The notes under the pieces were generated by a model. That model worked only from the letters and a program-made list of their open reading frames with translations, was not told the origin of the DNA and searched no databases. Source: UBA11740 sp035635855 (GTDB taxonomy: Bacteria > Acidobacteriota > Blastocatellia > Pyrinomonadales > Pyrinomonadaceae). From it: a stretch of 64,000 bases of DNA. Shown here in pieces: positions 40,952 to 48,962 of the stretch (the first letter of the stretch is position 1; the number at the start of each line of letters is the position of its first letter). The translations under genes and the position numbers were made by a program. The stretch covers positions 372,001 through 436,000 of the forward strand of contig DASQAF010000009.1 in the NCBI GenBank assembly GCA_035635855.1. The letters are read 5' to 3'.

Positions 40952-41784
40952 TGGAACACCAGGAATATCAGGAACTGCTGGCGTTGTACGCGCTGGATGC
41001 GCTCGACGCATCAGAAGCGCGCGCACTCGAAACGCATCTCAACACGTGCGCCGCGTGTAGTGCTGAGTTGGCTGGGTTGCGCGAGGCCGCGGCGTTGCTC
41101 GCGCATGCGTCGACACCCGCTGAACCGCGTGCTGAGGTTCGCGCGCGAATCCTGGAGGATGCGCGCCACGAACCCCAGGGCGGGCAGCCGGTGGCCAGGA
41201 CTTCCGCGAAGGTGGTGCCCTTGAGGCCGGGCGCAGTAGCGAGTCGGTGGCCGAATGTTCTGAGGTTGGCAGCCGCGCTCGCCTTCGTGGCTTTGCTTAC
41301 CGGCGTAATTGTGTTTTGGCGGCGTGATGTCAAATCACGCCGAGAGATAGCCCAGCTTTCACGTCAAATTAATACTGAGCAACGAGAACTTGCCCGTGAT
41401 CGCGATGTACTCGCCCGGCAACGCGAAGCACTGGCGCTCTTGAACTCGCCCGGCATGAAAAAGATGGATCTGGCCGGCACCCAAACCGCAAAAAGCGCGC
41501 GGGCTACTTTTGTCTTTGATCGAGAAACGGGACGATCCGTGCTCATGACCGAAGGCCTTCCCGCGCCTCCGGCTGACATGGCGTACGAGGTTTGGTTTAT
41601 CCCCAAAGGCCACGCGCCGATGCCGGGTAAGATGTTCACGGTCGATGCCGCCGGGCACGCGATGATCTCCGATCATGTTCCGATGGAAGCACGAGAGAAC
41701 CCTGTCATCGCGATCACGCTCGAGCCAAAACGCGGGTCTGCCGTGCCGACGGGCGCCATCTATCTCAGCAGCTCGAGTTCCTAG
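40951..41784 (+). CDS. Membrane anti-sigma factor, RskA-like
   Basis: 277 aa. The N-terminal zinc-binding anti-sigma part has HLNTCAACSAEL (H-x3-C-x2-C) near residue 35. A membrane helix (about 106-126, LRLAAALAFVALLTGVIVFW) is followed by a coiled-coil-like Arg/Glu-rich stretch. The C-terminal ~100 residues have the RskA-type extracytoplasmic domain (VLMTEGLPAPPADMAYEVWF, FTVDAAGHAMISDHVP). It should hold the sigma factor at the membrane until a signal releases it. Confidence 0.9.
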   Translation: MEHQEYQELLALYALDALDASEARALETHLNTCAACSAELAGLREAAALLAHASTPAEPRAEVRARILEDARHEPQGGQPVARTSAKVVPLRPGAVASRWPNVLRLAAALAFVALLTGVIVFWRRDVKSRREIAQLSRQINTEQRELARDRDVLARQREALALLNSPGMKKMDLAGTQTAKSARATFVFDRETGRSVLMTEGLPAPPADMAYEVWFIPKGHAPMPGKMFTVDAAGHAMISDHVPMEARENPVIAITLEPKRGSAVPTGAIYLSSSSS

Positions 41785-41785
41785 T

Positions 41786-42009
41786 TGTGGCGCAAGTGGA
41801 TAACTTATGCCGCATAAATCCGAAATCGATCCCTACTCGTAAATAGAGTCAGTCGTGCAGTCTCAAATTCCGAAATCAGAGCGTGTCAGAAGTCCGCGCG
41901 TCAGCAAGGGCAAGTTTCGCAACAGGCCCTTCGTGACCGTCGGGCCTCTGACACTTCAGACTTCGAATGGCGCTGGCCATTCGTCTCACAGAAGGAGGAG
42001 GGTTCGGTA
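41786..42009. other. Intergenic region with GTGTC-type repeat
   Basis: About 224 bases. It holds a GTGTC-type repeat at 41883-41954 (GTGTCAGAAGTCCGCGCGTC ... CGGGCCTCTGACAC) and a degenerate GCGCAAGTGGATAACTT segment. No gene seen. Confidence 0.65.
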
Positions 42010-42492
42010 ATGTCTACAGCTAAGAGAATTGGTTTGGTTTTTTCTTTGATGGGTATTTTGGCGGTGGCCGCCTCGGCCCAAGCGACGCAGGCTTCGATGG
42101 CCGGCGCTACAAACATGGCCCAGGAGAAGAGATCGCTTTACACGCGCCTGGGCGGATACGACGCCATCGCCCTGGTGGTTGACGATTTCATTACCCGGCT
42201 GGCCACCGACAAGCGCTTTGAGAGGTTCTTTGCGGGGTTCAGCACGGACTCAAAGAAGCGCTTGCGCCAGCATATCCTGGATCAATTTTGCGCGGCGGCC
42301 GGCGGGCCGTGCGTTTATATGGGCCGCGATATGAAGACCACGCATACGGGCCTCGGAATTACGGAAGCGGATTGGGACGCCGCCGCCAAACATCTGGTCG
42401 CGGCGCTTGATAAGTACAAAGTGCTTCAGGCTGAGAAAGACGAACTGATGGCCTTTGTGGGTACACAGAAAAAGGACATCGTCGAGAAATGA
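42010..42492 (+). CDS. Exported group 1 truncated haemoglobin
   Basis: 160 aa. A signal peptide (IGLVFSLMGILAVAASAQ) is followed by a 2-on-2 globin domain from about residue 42 (SLYTRLGGYDAIALVVDDFI, FFAGFSTDSKKRLRQHILDQF, GGPCVYMGRDMKTTHTGLGI). The His of TTHTGLGI is the expected proximal haem ligand. Group 1 truncated globins bind O2 or NO; a signal peptide is unusual. Shine-Dalgarno GAAGGAGGAGGG is strong. Confidence 0.87.
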   Translation: MSTAKRIGLVFSLMGILAVAASAQATQASMAGATNMAQEKRSLYTRLGGYDAIALVVDDFITRLATDKRFERFFAGFSTDSKKRLRQHILDQFCAAAGGPCVYMGRDMKTTHTGLGITEADWDAAAKHLVAALDKYKVLQAEKDELMAFVGTQKKDIVEK

Positions 42493-42552
42493 GGTCGGAG
42501 TGCTCAGGAGGGCGGATCTCGCGTCCGTCCTTCCTGTTCACGAGCCATGCCG

Positions 42553-43245
42553 CTAGAACCTTCCGCCTTTTCCGATTGAGTAGGCACCGGTCAGAAACGG
42601 ATTCGTCAGGCGCTCCTGGCCGATGGTAGTGGTCGGGCCGTGGCCGGAATAGACCGTCACATCGTCACCGAGCGGCAGAATCTTCGTAAACAGCGAGTCC
42701 ATCAATTGATCGGTCGAGCCGCCCGGCAAATCAGTCCGGCCGATCGAGCCGGCGAATAAGCAATCACCGACAAAGACCTTTCGCTCGTCAGGCTCAAACA
42801 GGACGACGTGCCCCGGTGTGTGACCGGGGCAATGAATGACCTTGAAACTCAACTCGCCAACCTCGTAAATCTGTCCGTCACTCCAATGGCCATCGGCTTT
42901 TGGTGGCTGCTCAAAATCGAATCCAAATTCTGCCCATTGAGAGCGTGGAATACCAATCCAGGCTGGTTGGTTGGGCAGTTCGTCATAAAAGACTTCATCG
43001 GCCGGATGAATCATAATCTGTGCTTCGGGCTTGCGCTTCTTTAACGCCGCTACGCCGCCGATGTGATCCAGATGAGCATGCGTGCAGGCAATGGCTTGCA
43101 ATTCGAATCCATGTTTGTCGATTGCGCGAACGATGTCCTCCGATCCGTCACCGGGATCGATGCAGATGGCGCGTTTGGTCCTTTCACAGCCTACAATGCG
43201 TGTGTGTTGTTGAAAAGCGGTGACGGTGATTTCTTCGATGATCAT
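42553..43245 (-). CDS. MBL-fold hydrolase, glyoxalase II-like
   Basis: 230 aa. Metal ligands are seen in THAHLDHIGG near residue 56, HCPGHTPGHVVLF near residue 136, and GDCLFAGSIGRTDLPGG near residue 159, with GHGPTTTIG at the end. The order matches the glyoxalase II-like branch of the metallo-beta-lactamase superfamily. Substrate is unknown. Convergent with the haemoglobin gene. Confidence 0.9.
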   Translation of the reverse strand: MIIEEITVTAFQQHTRIVGCERTKRAICIDPGDGSEDIVRAIDKHGFELQAIACTHAHLDHIGGVAALKKRKPEAQIMIHPADEVFYDELPNQPAWIGIPRSQWAEFGFDFEQPPKADGHWSDGQIYEVGELSFKVIHCPGHTPGHVVLFEPDERKVFVGDCLFAGSIGRTDLPGGSTDQLMDSLFTKILPLGDDVTVYSGHGPTTTIGQERLTNPFLTGAYSIGKGGRF

Positions 43246-43252
43246 TCTTGGC

Positions 43253-43321
43253 GGTAGTCAGTAATCAGTGGTTTGCTCCAGTTAGAGTTTTTCCTACTGA
43301 CAACTGACCACGACAACTGAC
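43253..43321. repeat. Word-type inverted repeat (GTCAGTAATCAGTGG words)
   Basis: The left arm GTAGTCAGTAATCAGTGG and right arm ACTGACAACTGACCACG are imperfectly complementary; weaker than others of its kind. Confidence 0.5.
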
Positions 43322-43385
43322 GACGGACATCCCAAGGAGTATAATTCCTCAAAGGAATTTCTACCACGAACGGATTTAAGTAGTT

Positions 43386-44459
43386 ATGCCACTGAGCGCA
43401 ACAGCAACTTCGCTCGCTGCGGTTTTGGACGAGATGACGGCCGAAGGTGCGCCAGAATTGACCGAGCATCTGCCGGACGATGCCTTGCGCTGCTTTGCCT
43501 GCGGACATCGTTGCCTGATCAAGGAAGGCAAGCGCGGCATTTGCAAAGTTCGCTTTAACGAAAGCGGACACCTGCGCGTGCCCGTGAATTATGTGGCCGC
43601 TTTGCAATGCGATCCAACTGAGAAGAAGCCTTTCTTTCACGTTCTTCCGGGTTCGGACACGCTAACTTTTGGCATGCTCGGTTGTGATTTGCATTGCGCC
43701 TATTGTCAGAACTGGCTCACCTCACAGGCTCTGCGTGACGACGCCGCCGTGTCACCGCCGAACGTGGTCACTCCCGAAAGATTGGTAGCGATGGCCCGCG
43801 CCTACGGCGCTTCAATGGTCGGGTCAAGCTATAACGAACCATTGATTACCGCTGAATGGGCGATTGAGGTATTCAAGAAAGCACGGCCAGAAGGTTTTCG
43901 CACGGCTTTCATTTCCAACGGCAACGCTACGCCGCAAGTCCTCGATTACCTGCGGCCATGGACTGACTGTTACAAGATCGATCTGAAATCCATGAGTGAT
44001 CGCAACTATCGTCAGCTCGGCGGAGTCGTCGATAACATCCTGGACACGGTAAAGATGGTCGACGAGCGCGGCTTCTGGGAAGAAATCGTGACGCTGGTCA
44101 TCCCCGGCTTTAATGATTCCGCAGACGAGTTGAAGCGCGCGGCTGATTTCATCGCCGCTGTCTCTCCTGACATTCCCTGGCATGTGACGGCATTCCATCA
44201 GGACTACAGAATGACGGAGAATGCTAACACCACCGCCGCCCAACTGATTCGCGCGTGCGAGATTGGGCGAGCAGCCGGCTTGCGTTACATCTATGCGGGA
44301 AATCTTCCGGGGTGCGTCGGGCGGTGGGAGAATACGTACTGTCCGTCGTGTGATGAACTACTCGTCGAGCGTTACGGATATCTGATCAGGCAAATGAAAG
44401 TCACACCCGCGGGCAAATGCCCGGCGTGCGGTGAAAACATTCCCGGCATTTGGTCCTAG
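43386..44459 (+). CDS. amrS: AmmeMemoRadiSam-type radical SAM enzyme (AmrS-like)
   Basis: 357 aa. An N-terminal zinc-type motif LRCFACGHRCLIKEGKRGIC precedes the radical-SAM domain, whose Cys triad is CDLHCAYCQNW near residue 98 (C-x3-C-x2-C). It is followed by GSSYNEPLI, ISNGNATPQVLDYLRPW, KIDLKSM and FHQDYRM. Near the C-terminus CPSCDELLVERYGYL and CPACGENIPG form another metal site. It resembles AmrS and pyruvate-formate-lyase activases. I do not see the MEMO or AMMECR1 partners in the window. Confidence 0.85.
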   Translation: MPLSATATSLAAVLDEMTAEGAPELTEHLPDDALRCFACGHRCLIKEGKRGICKVRFNESGHLRVPVNYVAALQCDPTEKKPFFHVLPGSDTLTFGMLGCDLHCAYCQNWLTSQALRDDAAVSPPNVVTPERLVAMARAYGASMVGSSYNEPLITAEWAIEVFKKARPEGFRTAFISNGNATPQVLDYLRPWTDCYKIDLKSMSDRNYRQLGGVVDNILDTVKMVDERGFWEEIVTLVIPGFNDSADELKRAADFIAAVSPDIPWHVTAFHQDYRMTENANTTAAQLIRACEIGRAAGLRYIYAGNLPGCVGRWENTYCPSCDELLVERYGYLIRQMKVTPAGKCPACGENIPGIWS

Positions 44460-44536
44460 ACCAAAAGCGAAGAGTGCAGGAACTCCTAATTAAAGTAACT
44501 ACATACTTGAATGACCAACAGGTTTCGATGAGGAGG

Positions 44537-44773
44537 TTAAACCTTGGGCTGCTTCCTTCTAAGTTTCGTAATAAGAAGCCATGTGGCGGTTAACACGCTA
44601 AAGGCGATAAGCCACGGGGTGATGCTCTCTACAAAATAAGTTCGGAAGGAACCTTCGTACCAAGCCCTTAGTTGGTCGGTTGGGGCTGCTTCCCAGCGCC
44701 ACCGTATCGCCCACACCTCTGACACGAACGCAAATAAGCATACCCAAGGCCACCTTTTCGGGCTCTCTCTCAA
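44537..44773 (-). CDS. Small membrane protein with TTG start
   Basis: 78 aa. Two hydrophobic segments (WVCLFAFVSEVWAI and ITPWLIAFSVLTATWLLI) around a charged loop. The TTG start at 44773 directly follows the stop codon of the charged small gene. Together they resemble the charged/membrane pair in the mobile element at 17341-17864, though this protein is shorter. Function unknown. Confidence 0.5.
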   Translation of the reverse strand: MRESPKRWPWVCLFAFVSEVWAIRWRWEAAPTDQLRAWYEGSFRTYFVESITPWLIAFSVLTATWLLITKLRRKQPKV

Positions 44774-44932
44774 TCAAGCCACCTTCCGTTTCTTCTCTGC
44801 AATTTTCTTGCGCTGGTATGCGGCCTCTCGCTTTTCGAGTTCGCTTTTAGGGACTGAGATTACTCGCCGCGCTAGTTGTTCAAAGCGCGTGTATTCCTCT
44901 GATGACGGTTTATTTCGTTTCTTCGCTAAGGC
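44774..44932 (-). pseudogene. Charged small protein homologous to the cargo gene at 17712, no start codon seen
   Basis: The frame open from 44932 to the TGA at 44774 encodes about 50 residues: KPSSEEYTRFEQLARRVISV, then PKSE and a basic C-terminus (AEKKRKVA). This matches 17712-17864 at the E-E-(F/Y)-x-R-F and I-(A/S)-V-P-K positions. No ATG, GTG or TTG occurs in frame near its start; the codon before is TAA. It may be a remnant, or be reached by frameshift from the preceding gene. Confidence 0.5.
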
Positions 44933-45696
44933 TTATTAATTGGCGGTGGCGGCGGCCGCGGGGTGCTCATCGCTTTTGGCGCTGGCGGTATCGCGGTTGG
45001 GGGCTTCACTGCCGGAGTTGATTTCACTTTCGGCGTGGCCCTGGTTGCCGGAGTTGGTCTTACGCTGGGCGTTGGTTTTACGCTGGGTGTTGGCTTTACG
45101 CTGGGCGGGGCTTTAATCGCCGGAGATGCTGAGGGCGATGCTTTGGGCGTCGGCGATGCTGATGCAGCAGCGGGATTCGCCACTTTCACCAACGACGAAG
45201 CTACGAGTTTCCATTCGTTATTTCGTCTCGCAAACGTATCTACGATGCGATATTGGCCGCTTACAGCGATGGTCTGGTCCGGCCCTTTGATCTTTCCATT
45301 CTTAATATCCATTATGCCGGTCACGACTGCCGCGTCTTTGTCCAGGACTTTCACCTTCAGATCGTTCATTTGAATCAAATCGGCAGTCAGGGCGCCCGAT
45401 TCGATGAACTTCGCATCGTCCTCTTTGTTGGATACGCTGCCGTCCCACGAGAGGAGATGAACATCATCGGCATCGACGCGCCTCACGGCCTGACCGTCGC
45501 GCTCCTTGATTACTCGCGGCCAGTCGTTCTCGATCCGCAGCAATTCCTTTTCAATCGCCGCCGGGTCCGGAGTGGCCTCCGGCGTCGCCATGTTGGCGTT
45601 GGTTGGCGGCGGATTCGGAGGAGTGGCACAACCAAACAGTGCCAGCGTCAACAATGTTGCCACCGTGACAATTGCGATCGACGAAACCTTTTTCAT
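44926..45696 (-). CDS. Lipoprotein with NTF2-like (DUF4440) domain and Pro/Thr repeat tail
   Basis: 256 aa. Signal and lipobox LFGCATPP near residue 23. Residues ~45-155 fit an NTF2/SnoaL-like fold of the DUF4440 type (IENDWPRVIKERDGQAVRR, DAAVVTGIMDIKNGK, RIVDTFARRNNEWKLVASS). The tail (~175-256) is a chain of xPTP and KxTP motifs (SVKPTPSVKPTPSVRPTPA), probably a cell-wall or periplasm-spanning spacer. The tail is encoded by tandem repeats at 45053-45106. Strong Shine-Dalgarno AAGGAGTG. Confidence 0.8.
   Translation of the reverse strand: MKKVSSIAIVTVATLLTLALFGCATPPNPPPTNANMATPEATPDPAAIEKELLRIENDWPRVIKERDGQAVRRVDADDVHLLSWDGSVSNKEDDAKFIESGALTADLIQMNDLKVKVLDKDAAVVTGIMDIKNGKIKGPDQTIAVSGQYRIVDTFARRNNEWKLVASSLVKVANPAAASASPTPKASPSASPAIKAPPSVKPTPSVKPTPSVRPTPATRATPKVKSTPAVKPPTAIPPAPKAMSTPRPPPPPINKP
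45053..45106 (-). repeat. Three 18-bp tandem repeats encoding Lys-Pro-Thr-Pro motifs
   Basis: On the plus strand the units are GTTGGTCTTACGCTGGGC, GTTGGTTTTACGCTGGGT and GTTGGCTTTACGCTGGGC, differing by a few bases. On the minus strand each encodes a six-residue unit with PS-V-K/R-PT in the proline-rich tail. Confidence 0.8.
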
Positions 45697-45861
45697 ATCC
45701 CCGCACTCCTTCAGGAAAGCTGTGTTGGCTGCAAAAGTCCGAAACGTTTCTATTCCAATTCGAGGCTTCAGTCAACGCCCGAGGCGCCAGGCAGCTTTTG
45801 CCTCAAGAATTCGCCCGGACGGACCGCGCCAGGAGCGTCGGGCGATCTGAAACTAAGAGTA

Positions 45862-45889
45862 TTGACTTGTGAATCGCGCTTGGCATATT
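45862..45889 (+). promoter_or_regulatory. Candidate promoter of the BamE/SmpA-like gene
   Basis: TTGACT at 45862-45867, 16 nt, CATATT at 45884-45889. The leader to the ATG at 46003 would be about 105 nt and includes a CCGGTCC/GGACCGG stem at 45911-45939. Nothing else is visible in the 306-base gap 45697-46002. Confidence 0.5.
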
Positions 45890-46002
45890 GTCTTCGCCAT
45901 AAATCCGGAACCGGTCCATTGGATCGGTTGCCGGACCGGCAAGCCCGGTTTCACCTTCCGTCGCGCACGTCCAGCGCGGCCATGAAATTGGAGGAGGAGC
46001 AG

Positions 46003-46512
46003 ATGTTTTCCATATCCCCCAGCCACTTGCAACGTCGGCTTACCAAACTAGGTATTCTTCCGGTCGGTACGCTAATGCTGATCGCGCTTGCGGCAGATAC
46101 TTCGCGAGCGCAGCGAACGAAAGCGGCCCTCGACGAACCCGAAGGTCGTCCGGCGTTCAGCGACTTTCGCGGCGTACGCATAGGCATGACGGCCGACGAG
46201 ACGCGCAAGAAACTGGGAAGCCCGCGCGACAAAAGCGCCGAGCAGGATCTCTATGTGTACAACGACACTCAAGTCGTGCAGGTCTTTTATGACAAGGCGA
46301 GCGCGGTAACGGCAATTTCGATCGATTATATGACCGGTGCGAGCGGCATTCCGTCTGCGAAAGATGTCCTGGGCGCCGAAGCCAAGGCAAAGGAGGACGG
46401 TTCAATATATAAGTTGCTGCGATATCCGAAGGCCGGGTACTGGGTGTCATACAGTCGTACTGCCGGCAACGAACCTACGATTACAATCACTATGCAGAAG
46501 ATTGAGCATTGA
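46003..46512 (+). CDS. SmpA/OmlA (BamE)-like exported protein
   Basis: 169 aa from the ATG at 46003, which follows GGAGGAGGAG; another ATG lies 21 bases upstream. A long open frame continuing back to 45253 is antisense to the DUF4440 gene and is not coding. The signal peptide (LGILPVGTLMLIALAADTSRA) is followed by FSDFRGVRIGMTADETRKKLGSP, the family pattern that precedes a beta sheet. BamE-like proteins work in outer-membrane assembly; here there is no lipobox, so that role is only suggested. Confidence 0.7.
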   Translation: MFSISPSHLQRRLTKLGILPVGTLMLIALAADTSRAQRTKAALDEPEGRPAFSDFRGVRIGMTADETRKKLGSPRDKSAEQDLYVYNDTQVVQVFYDKASAVTAISIDYMTGASGIPSAKDVLGAEAKAKEDGSIYKLLRYPKAGYWVSYSRTAGNEPTITITMQKIEH

Positions 46513-46557
46513 TTGCGAATCGACACGCGGACACGCAGCCGGGAGATGTTCAAAGCC

Positions 46558-46593
46558 AAAGCCGGGCGAGATCGCTCTCGTCCGGCTTTCGTT
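46558..46593 (+). terminator. Intrinsic terminator
   Basis: A 14-bp stem with one G-U pair, AAAGCCGGGCGAGA (46558-46571) with TCTCGTCCGGCTTT (46576-46589), and a TCGC loop, followed by CGTTT. It ends the BamE-like gene and may also serve the convergent BON gene. Confidence 0.85.
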
Positions 46594-46622
46594 TGCACGG
46601 TCGTACTTCTCCGGAGGCCGAA

Positions 46623-47180
46623 TCAATAAGCCTTGTTCTGTTCAACCATCAGGTTATTCTTCACCGAGAAAGATCCCGGCACGCTCCTGGCTGCCATGTA
46701 CGCAAGCTGAGCGTCGGCCTGATTCGCGACCACTCCTTCCAACGTCACATGTCCGCGATCCACGACGATATGGATCGAGGGATTGGCTCCCATAGCGTAG
46801 CGCGAAAGGCCGGCCGTGCTAAAAACCGCGCGGTAGACGCGCCGGCGCAGGGACTCGTCAAAGGGTGATAACGGCAGGACCTCAATCTTGTTAATCACGC
46901 GATTGACACCGGCCAAATGTGCCACTCGATGCTCTGCATCGTCCCTTGTAGTTGGTCGCACGACTTGGCCGTAAAGCGTAACCGTGCCTCCGTTGACCCT
47001 GAATGCCAGGTTGTCAAACACGCCGTAGTAGGGGAGCGTCACGAGCTCCTTTCGAATCTTCTTCTCGAGCTGACTGCTCGATGGCGCGTACTTCGAGGTC
47101 ATCGGCTGAGCCACGGCCGTAGCGGCGGCCAAAATAATCGCACCAATGAATCCAATGATTACGGCCTTGATCGCTTTCAT
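46623..47180 (-). CDS. Exported protein with two BON domains
   Basis: 185 aa from the ATG at 47180 with AAGGAGG upstream; an upstream frame to 47297 is less likely. Signal peptide MKAIKAVIIGFIGAIILAAA. Two BON domains: residues ~45-105 (LEKKIRKELVTLPYYGVFDNLAFRV, TVTLYGQVV, VINKIEVLP) and ~110-180 (RRVYRAVFSTAGLSRY, VTLEGVVAN, VKNNLMVEQ). BON proteins sit in the periplasm and bind membranes or ligands. Confidence 0.85.
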   Translation of the reverse strand: MKAIKAVIIGFIGAIILAAATAVAQPMTSKYAPSSSQLEKKIRKELVTLPYYGVFDNLAFRVNGGTVTLYGQVVRPTTRDDAEHRVAHLAGVNRVINKIEVLPLSPFDESLRRRVYRAVFSTAGLSRYAMGANPSIHIVVDRGHVTLEGVVANQADAQLAYMAARSVPGSFSVKNNLMVEQNKAY

Positions 47181-47440
47181 TTCTTTTGCCTCCTTCCTCT
47201 TTATTGATTTAACCGGATAACCGGGGCTTCGATGCTTTCCGCAAATCTTGCGCTGCCTGTGGAGGTGCCTTGAGATTAAATTGCGGTGCAATTGCAAAAC
47301 TTATGCGGAGCGATTCGATCTGCCGCTCGTTGGTTTGTCTCGAAGCTCATCCTGGTTTTTTGAGGTTGCCGGGCCAAGCTGGACAGACGGCGCGGCAGCA
47401 GTGTAGAAGAATTGGTCGCCATAGTTTCCCGGGGAGGTTT

Positions 47441-48541
47441 ATGCTGCAAGCAGGTTTCGTCGGTCTTCCCAATGTCGGAAAGACCACGCTATTCAACGCC
47501 GTGACAGCGCAATCATCCGCGCTGATCGCCAACTACGCATTTTCTACGAGCAAACCAAATGTCGGGGTGGTGGCCGTTCCCGATGAACGCCTCGCACCCC
47601 TCGCCAAAATCGTGAAAACGGAAGTGATTGTTCCGGCCAGCGTTGAATTCGTGGATATTGCCGGACTGGTGCGCGGTTCGTCGACGGGCGAAGGAATGGG
47701 CAATCAATTTCTCCATGCCATCCGCGAGACCGATACGATGGTCCAGGTCGTCCGCTGTTTTGAAGACGATTCGGTCGTACACGTCGAGGGCTCGATCAAT
47801 CCAAAACGAGACATCGAAACCATTCAGATCGAACTCGCGCTCGCGGATCTTTCGACCATCGAGCGCCGCCGCGAACGCGTGCAGAAAACTGCGAAGAGCG
47901 GTGATAAGACAGCCAAAGCAGAACTGGAGGTGCTGGACAAGCTGCAACCAGCGCTGGAAGAGTTTAAGCCCGCGCGCAGCGTTTCGCTGCGCGAAGACGA
48001 GCAGATTATCGCCCGCAACTATTTTCTGCTCACCATGAAGCCGACGATTTATGCGGCGAACGTAAACGAAGCCGCACTCAGTGCTGCTGACGAGCACGAA
48101 CACGTAAAGTCCGTGCGCAAGATCGCCGCGAATGAAGGAGCCGAATGCGTGGTGATTTGCGCCCAGCTCGAAGCTGATCTGGTTGATCTCTCGCCAGCGG
48201 AGCGAGTCGAATATCTCGAATCGTTGGGCGTCAAGAGCAGCGGTGTGGATCAGTTGATCAAGAGCGCCTATCGCGTGCTCGGCTTAATGTCGTTTTTGAC
48301 TGCCGGCGAAAAGGAAGCGCGCGCCTGGACGATACCGCAGGGTTCCCGCGCACAGGACGCGGCCGGCGCGATTCACTCCGACATTGCTCGCGGCTTTATC
48401 CGCGCCGAGATCGTCAGCTATGACGACCTGGTGCGGGCCGGCACGTACGCTGCCGCTCGGGAGCAGGGACTATTGAGATTGGAAGGCAAGGACTACATCA
48501 TGCAGGAAGGCGATGTAGTGAATTTTCGGTTTAATGTGTGA
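47441..48541 (+). CDS. ychF: Redox-regulated ATPase YchF (Obg-like)
   Basis: 366 aa from the ATG at 47441, preceded by GGGGAGG. The G1 motif is GLPNVGKTTLFNAV near residue 7. FVDIAGLVRGSSTGEGMGNQFL contains the G3 DIAG and the YchF-type loop, and NVNEAALS lies near residue 205. The C-terminal TGS-type domain is seen in LTAGEKEARAWTIPQGSRAQ and EIVSYDDLVRAG. It hydrolyses ATP rather than GTP and binds ribosomes. Length matches the family. Confidence 0.95.
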   Translation: MLQAGFVGLPNVGKTTLFNAVTAQSSALIANYAFSTSKPNVGVVAVPDERLAPLAKIVKTEVIVPASVEFVDIAGLVRGSSTGEGMGNQFLHAIRETDTMVQVVRCFEDDSVVHVEGSINPKRDIETIQIELALADLSTIERRRERVQKTAKSGDKTAKAELEVLDKLQPALEEFKPARSVSLREDEQIIARNYFLLTMKPTIYAANVNEAALSAADEHEHVKSVRKIAANEGAECVVICAQLEADLVDLSPAERVEYLESLGVKSSGVDQLIKSAYRVLGLMSFLTAGEKEARAWTIPQGSRAQDAAGAIHSDIARGFIRAEIVSYDDLVRAGTYAAAREQGLLRLEGKDYIMQEGDVVNFRFNV

Positions 48542-48553
48542 GGCACTAAACAG

Positions 48554-48769
48554 TCACTTCAGGACCGCGCGAATCCCGACGATGATCAGATAGATAATGG
48601 CCACGACGATAGCCACTTTGATAAGCATCACCGCCAGGCCCACCAGAAAGCCAAGGATGCCGAGCGCCACTCCGGCTGCCGTCAAAACCAGCGGCACGCC
48701 AACAGCCAGCACAAACAGCGCCAGCAGAACAATTCCAACCACCTTCAAAACATCCGTTGCTTCTTTCAT
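48554..48769 (-). CDS. Small two-helix membrane protein
   Basis: 71 aa, nearly all hydrophobic: VVGIVLLALFVLAVGVPLVL, GVALGILGFLVGLAVMLI and VAIVVAIIYLIIVGIRAVLK. A Lys/Asp start (MKEATDVLK) leads it. I do not recognise a family; convergent with ychF. Confidence 0.55.
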   Translation of the reverse strand: MKEATDVLKVVGIVLLALFVLAVGVPLVLTAAGVALGILGFLVGLAVMLIKVAIVVAIIYLIIVGIRAVLK

Positions 48770-48900
48770 CGCAGCAAACCCTTAGAACCTTTCGTCGGCC
48801 TCGTTTTACAGGTCTTTTCCAGCCCGCGTCAAATATACGACAGGCAACCGGCAATCGTTCCGTAAACCTTGCGGCAGAGGCGCGGGCGGCTCGCCACGAG

Positions 48901-48932
48901 AAAAAAAGGGGACCGCCAATGCGGCGGCCCCC
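48901..48932 (-). terminator. Intrinsic terminator of the secreted Thr-rich gene
   Basis: On the minus strand GGGGG-CCGCC followed by GCATT and GGCGG-T-CCCC, with one bulge, then seven T. It lies 31 nt after the stop of the gene ending at 48963. Confidence 0.85.
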
Positions 48933-48962
48933 GAGGAAAAACGACGACTATTCTCGCCGAGT

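Noticed and set aside
45053..45106. CRISPR-like spacing of short repeats
   Set aside because: They are adjacent tandem codon repeats with no spacers.
44963..45373. Plus-strand frame encoding GVGLTLGVGFTLG repeats
   Set aside because: It is the antisense shadow of the Pro/Thr repeat tail of the DUF4440 lipoprotein gene.
45253..46002. Long plus-strand open frame continuing upstream of the BamE-like gene
   Set aside because: It is antisense to the DUF4440 lipoprotein gene, has no family-like sequence, and the ATG at 46003 has a strong ribosome site and a proper signal peptide.
47270..47440. N-terminal extension of YchF
   Set aside because: The family start MLQAGFVGLPNVGKTT at 47441 has GGGGAGG; the upstream residues are not conserved-looking.
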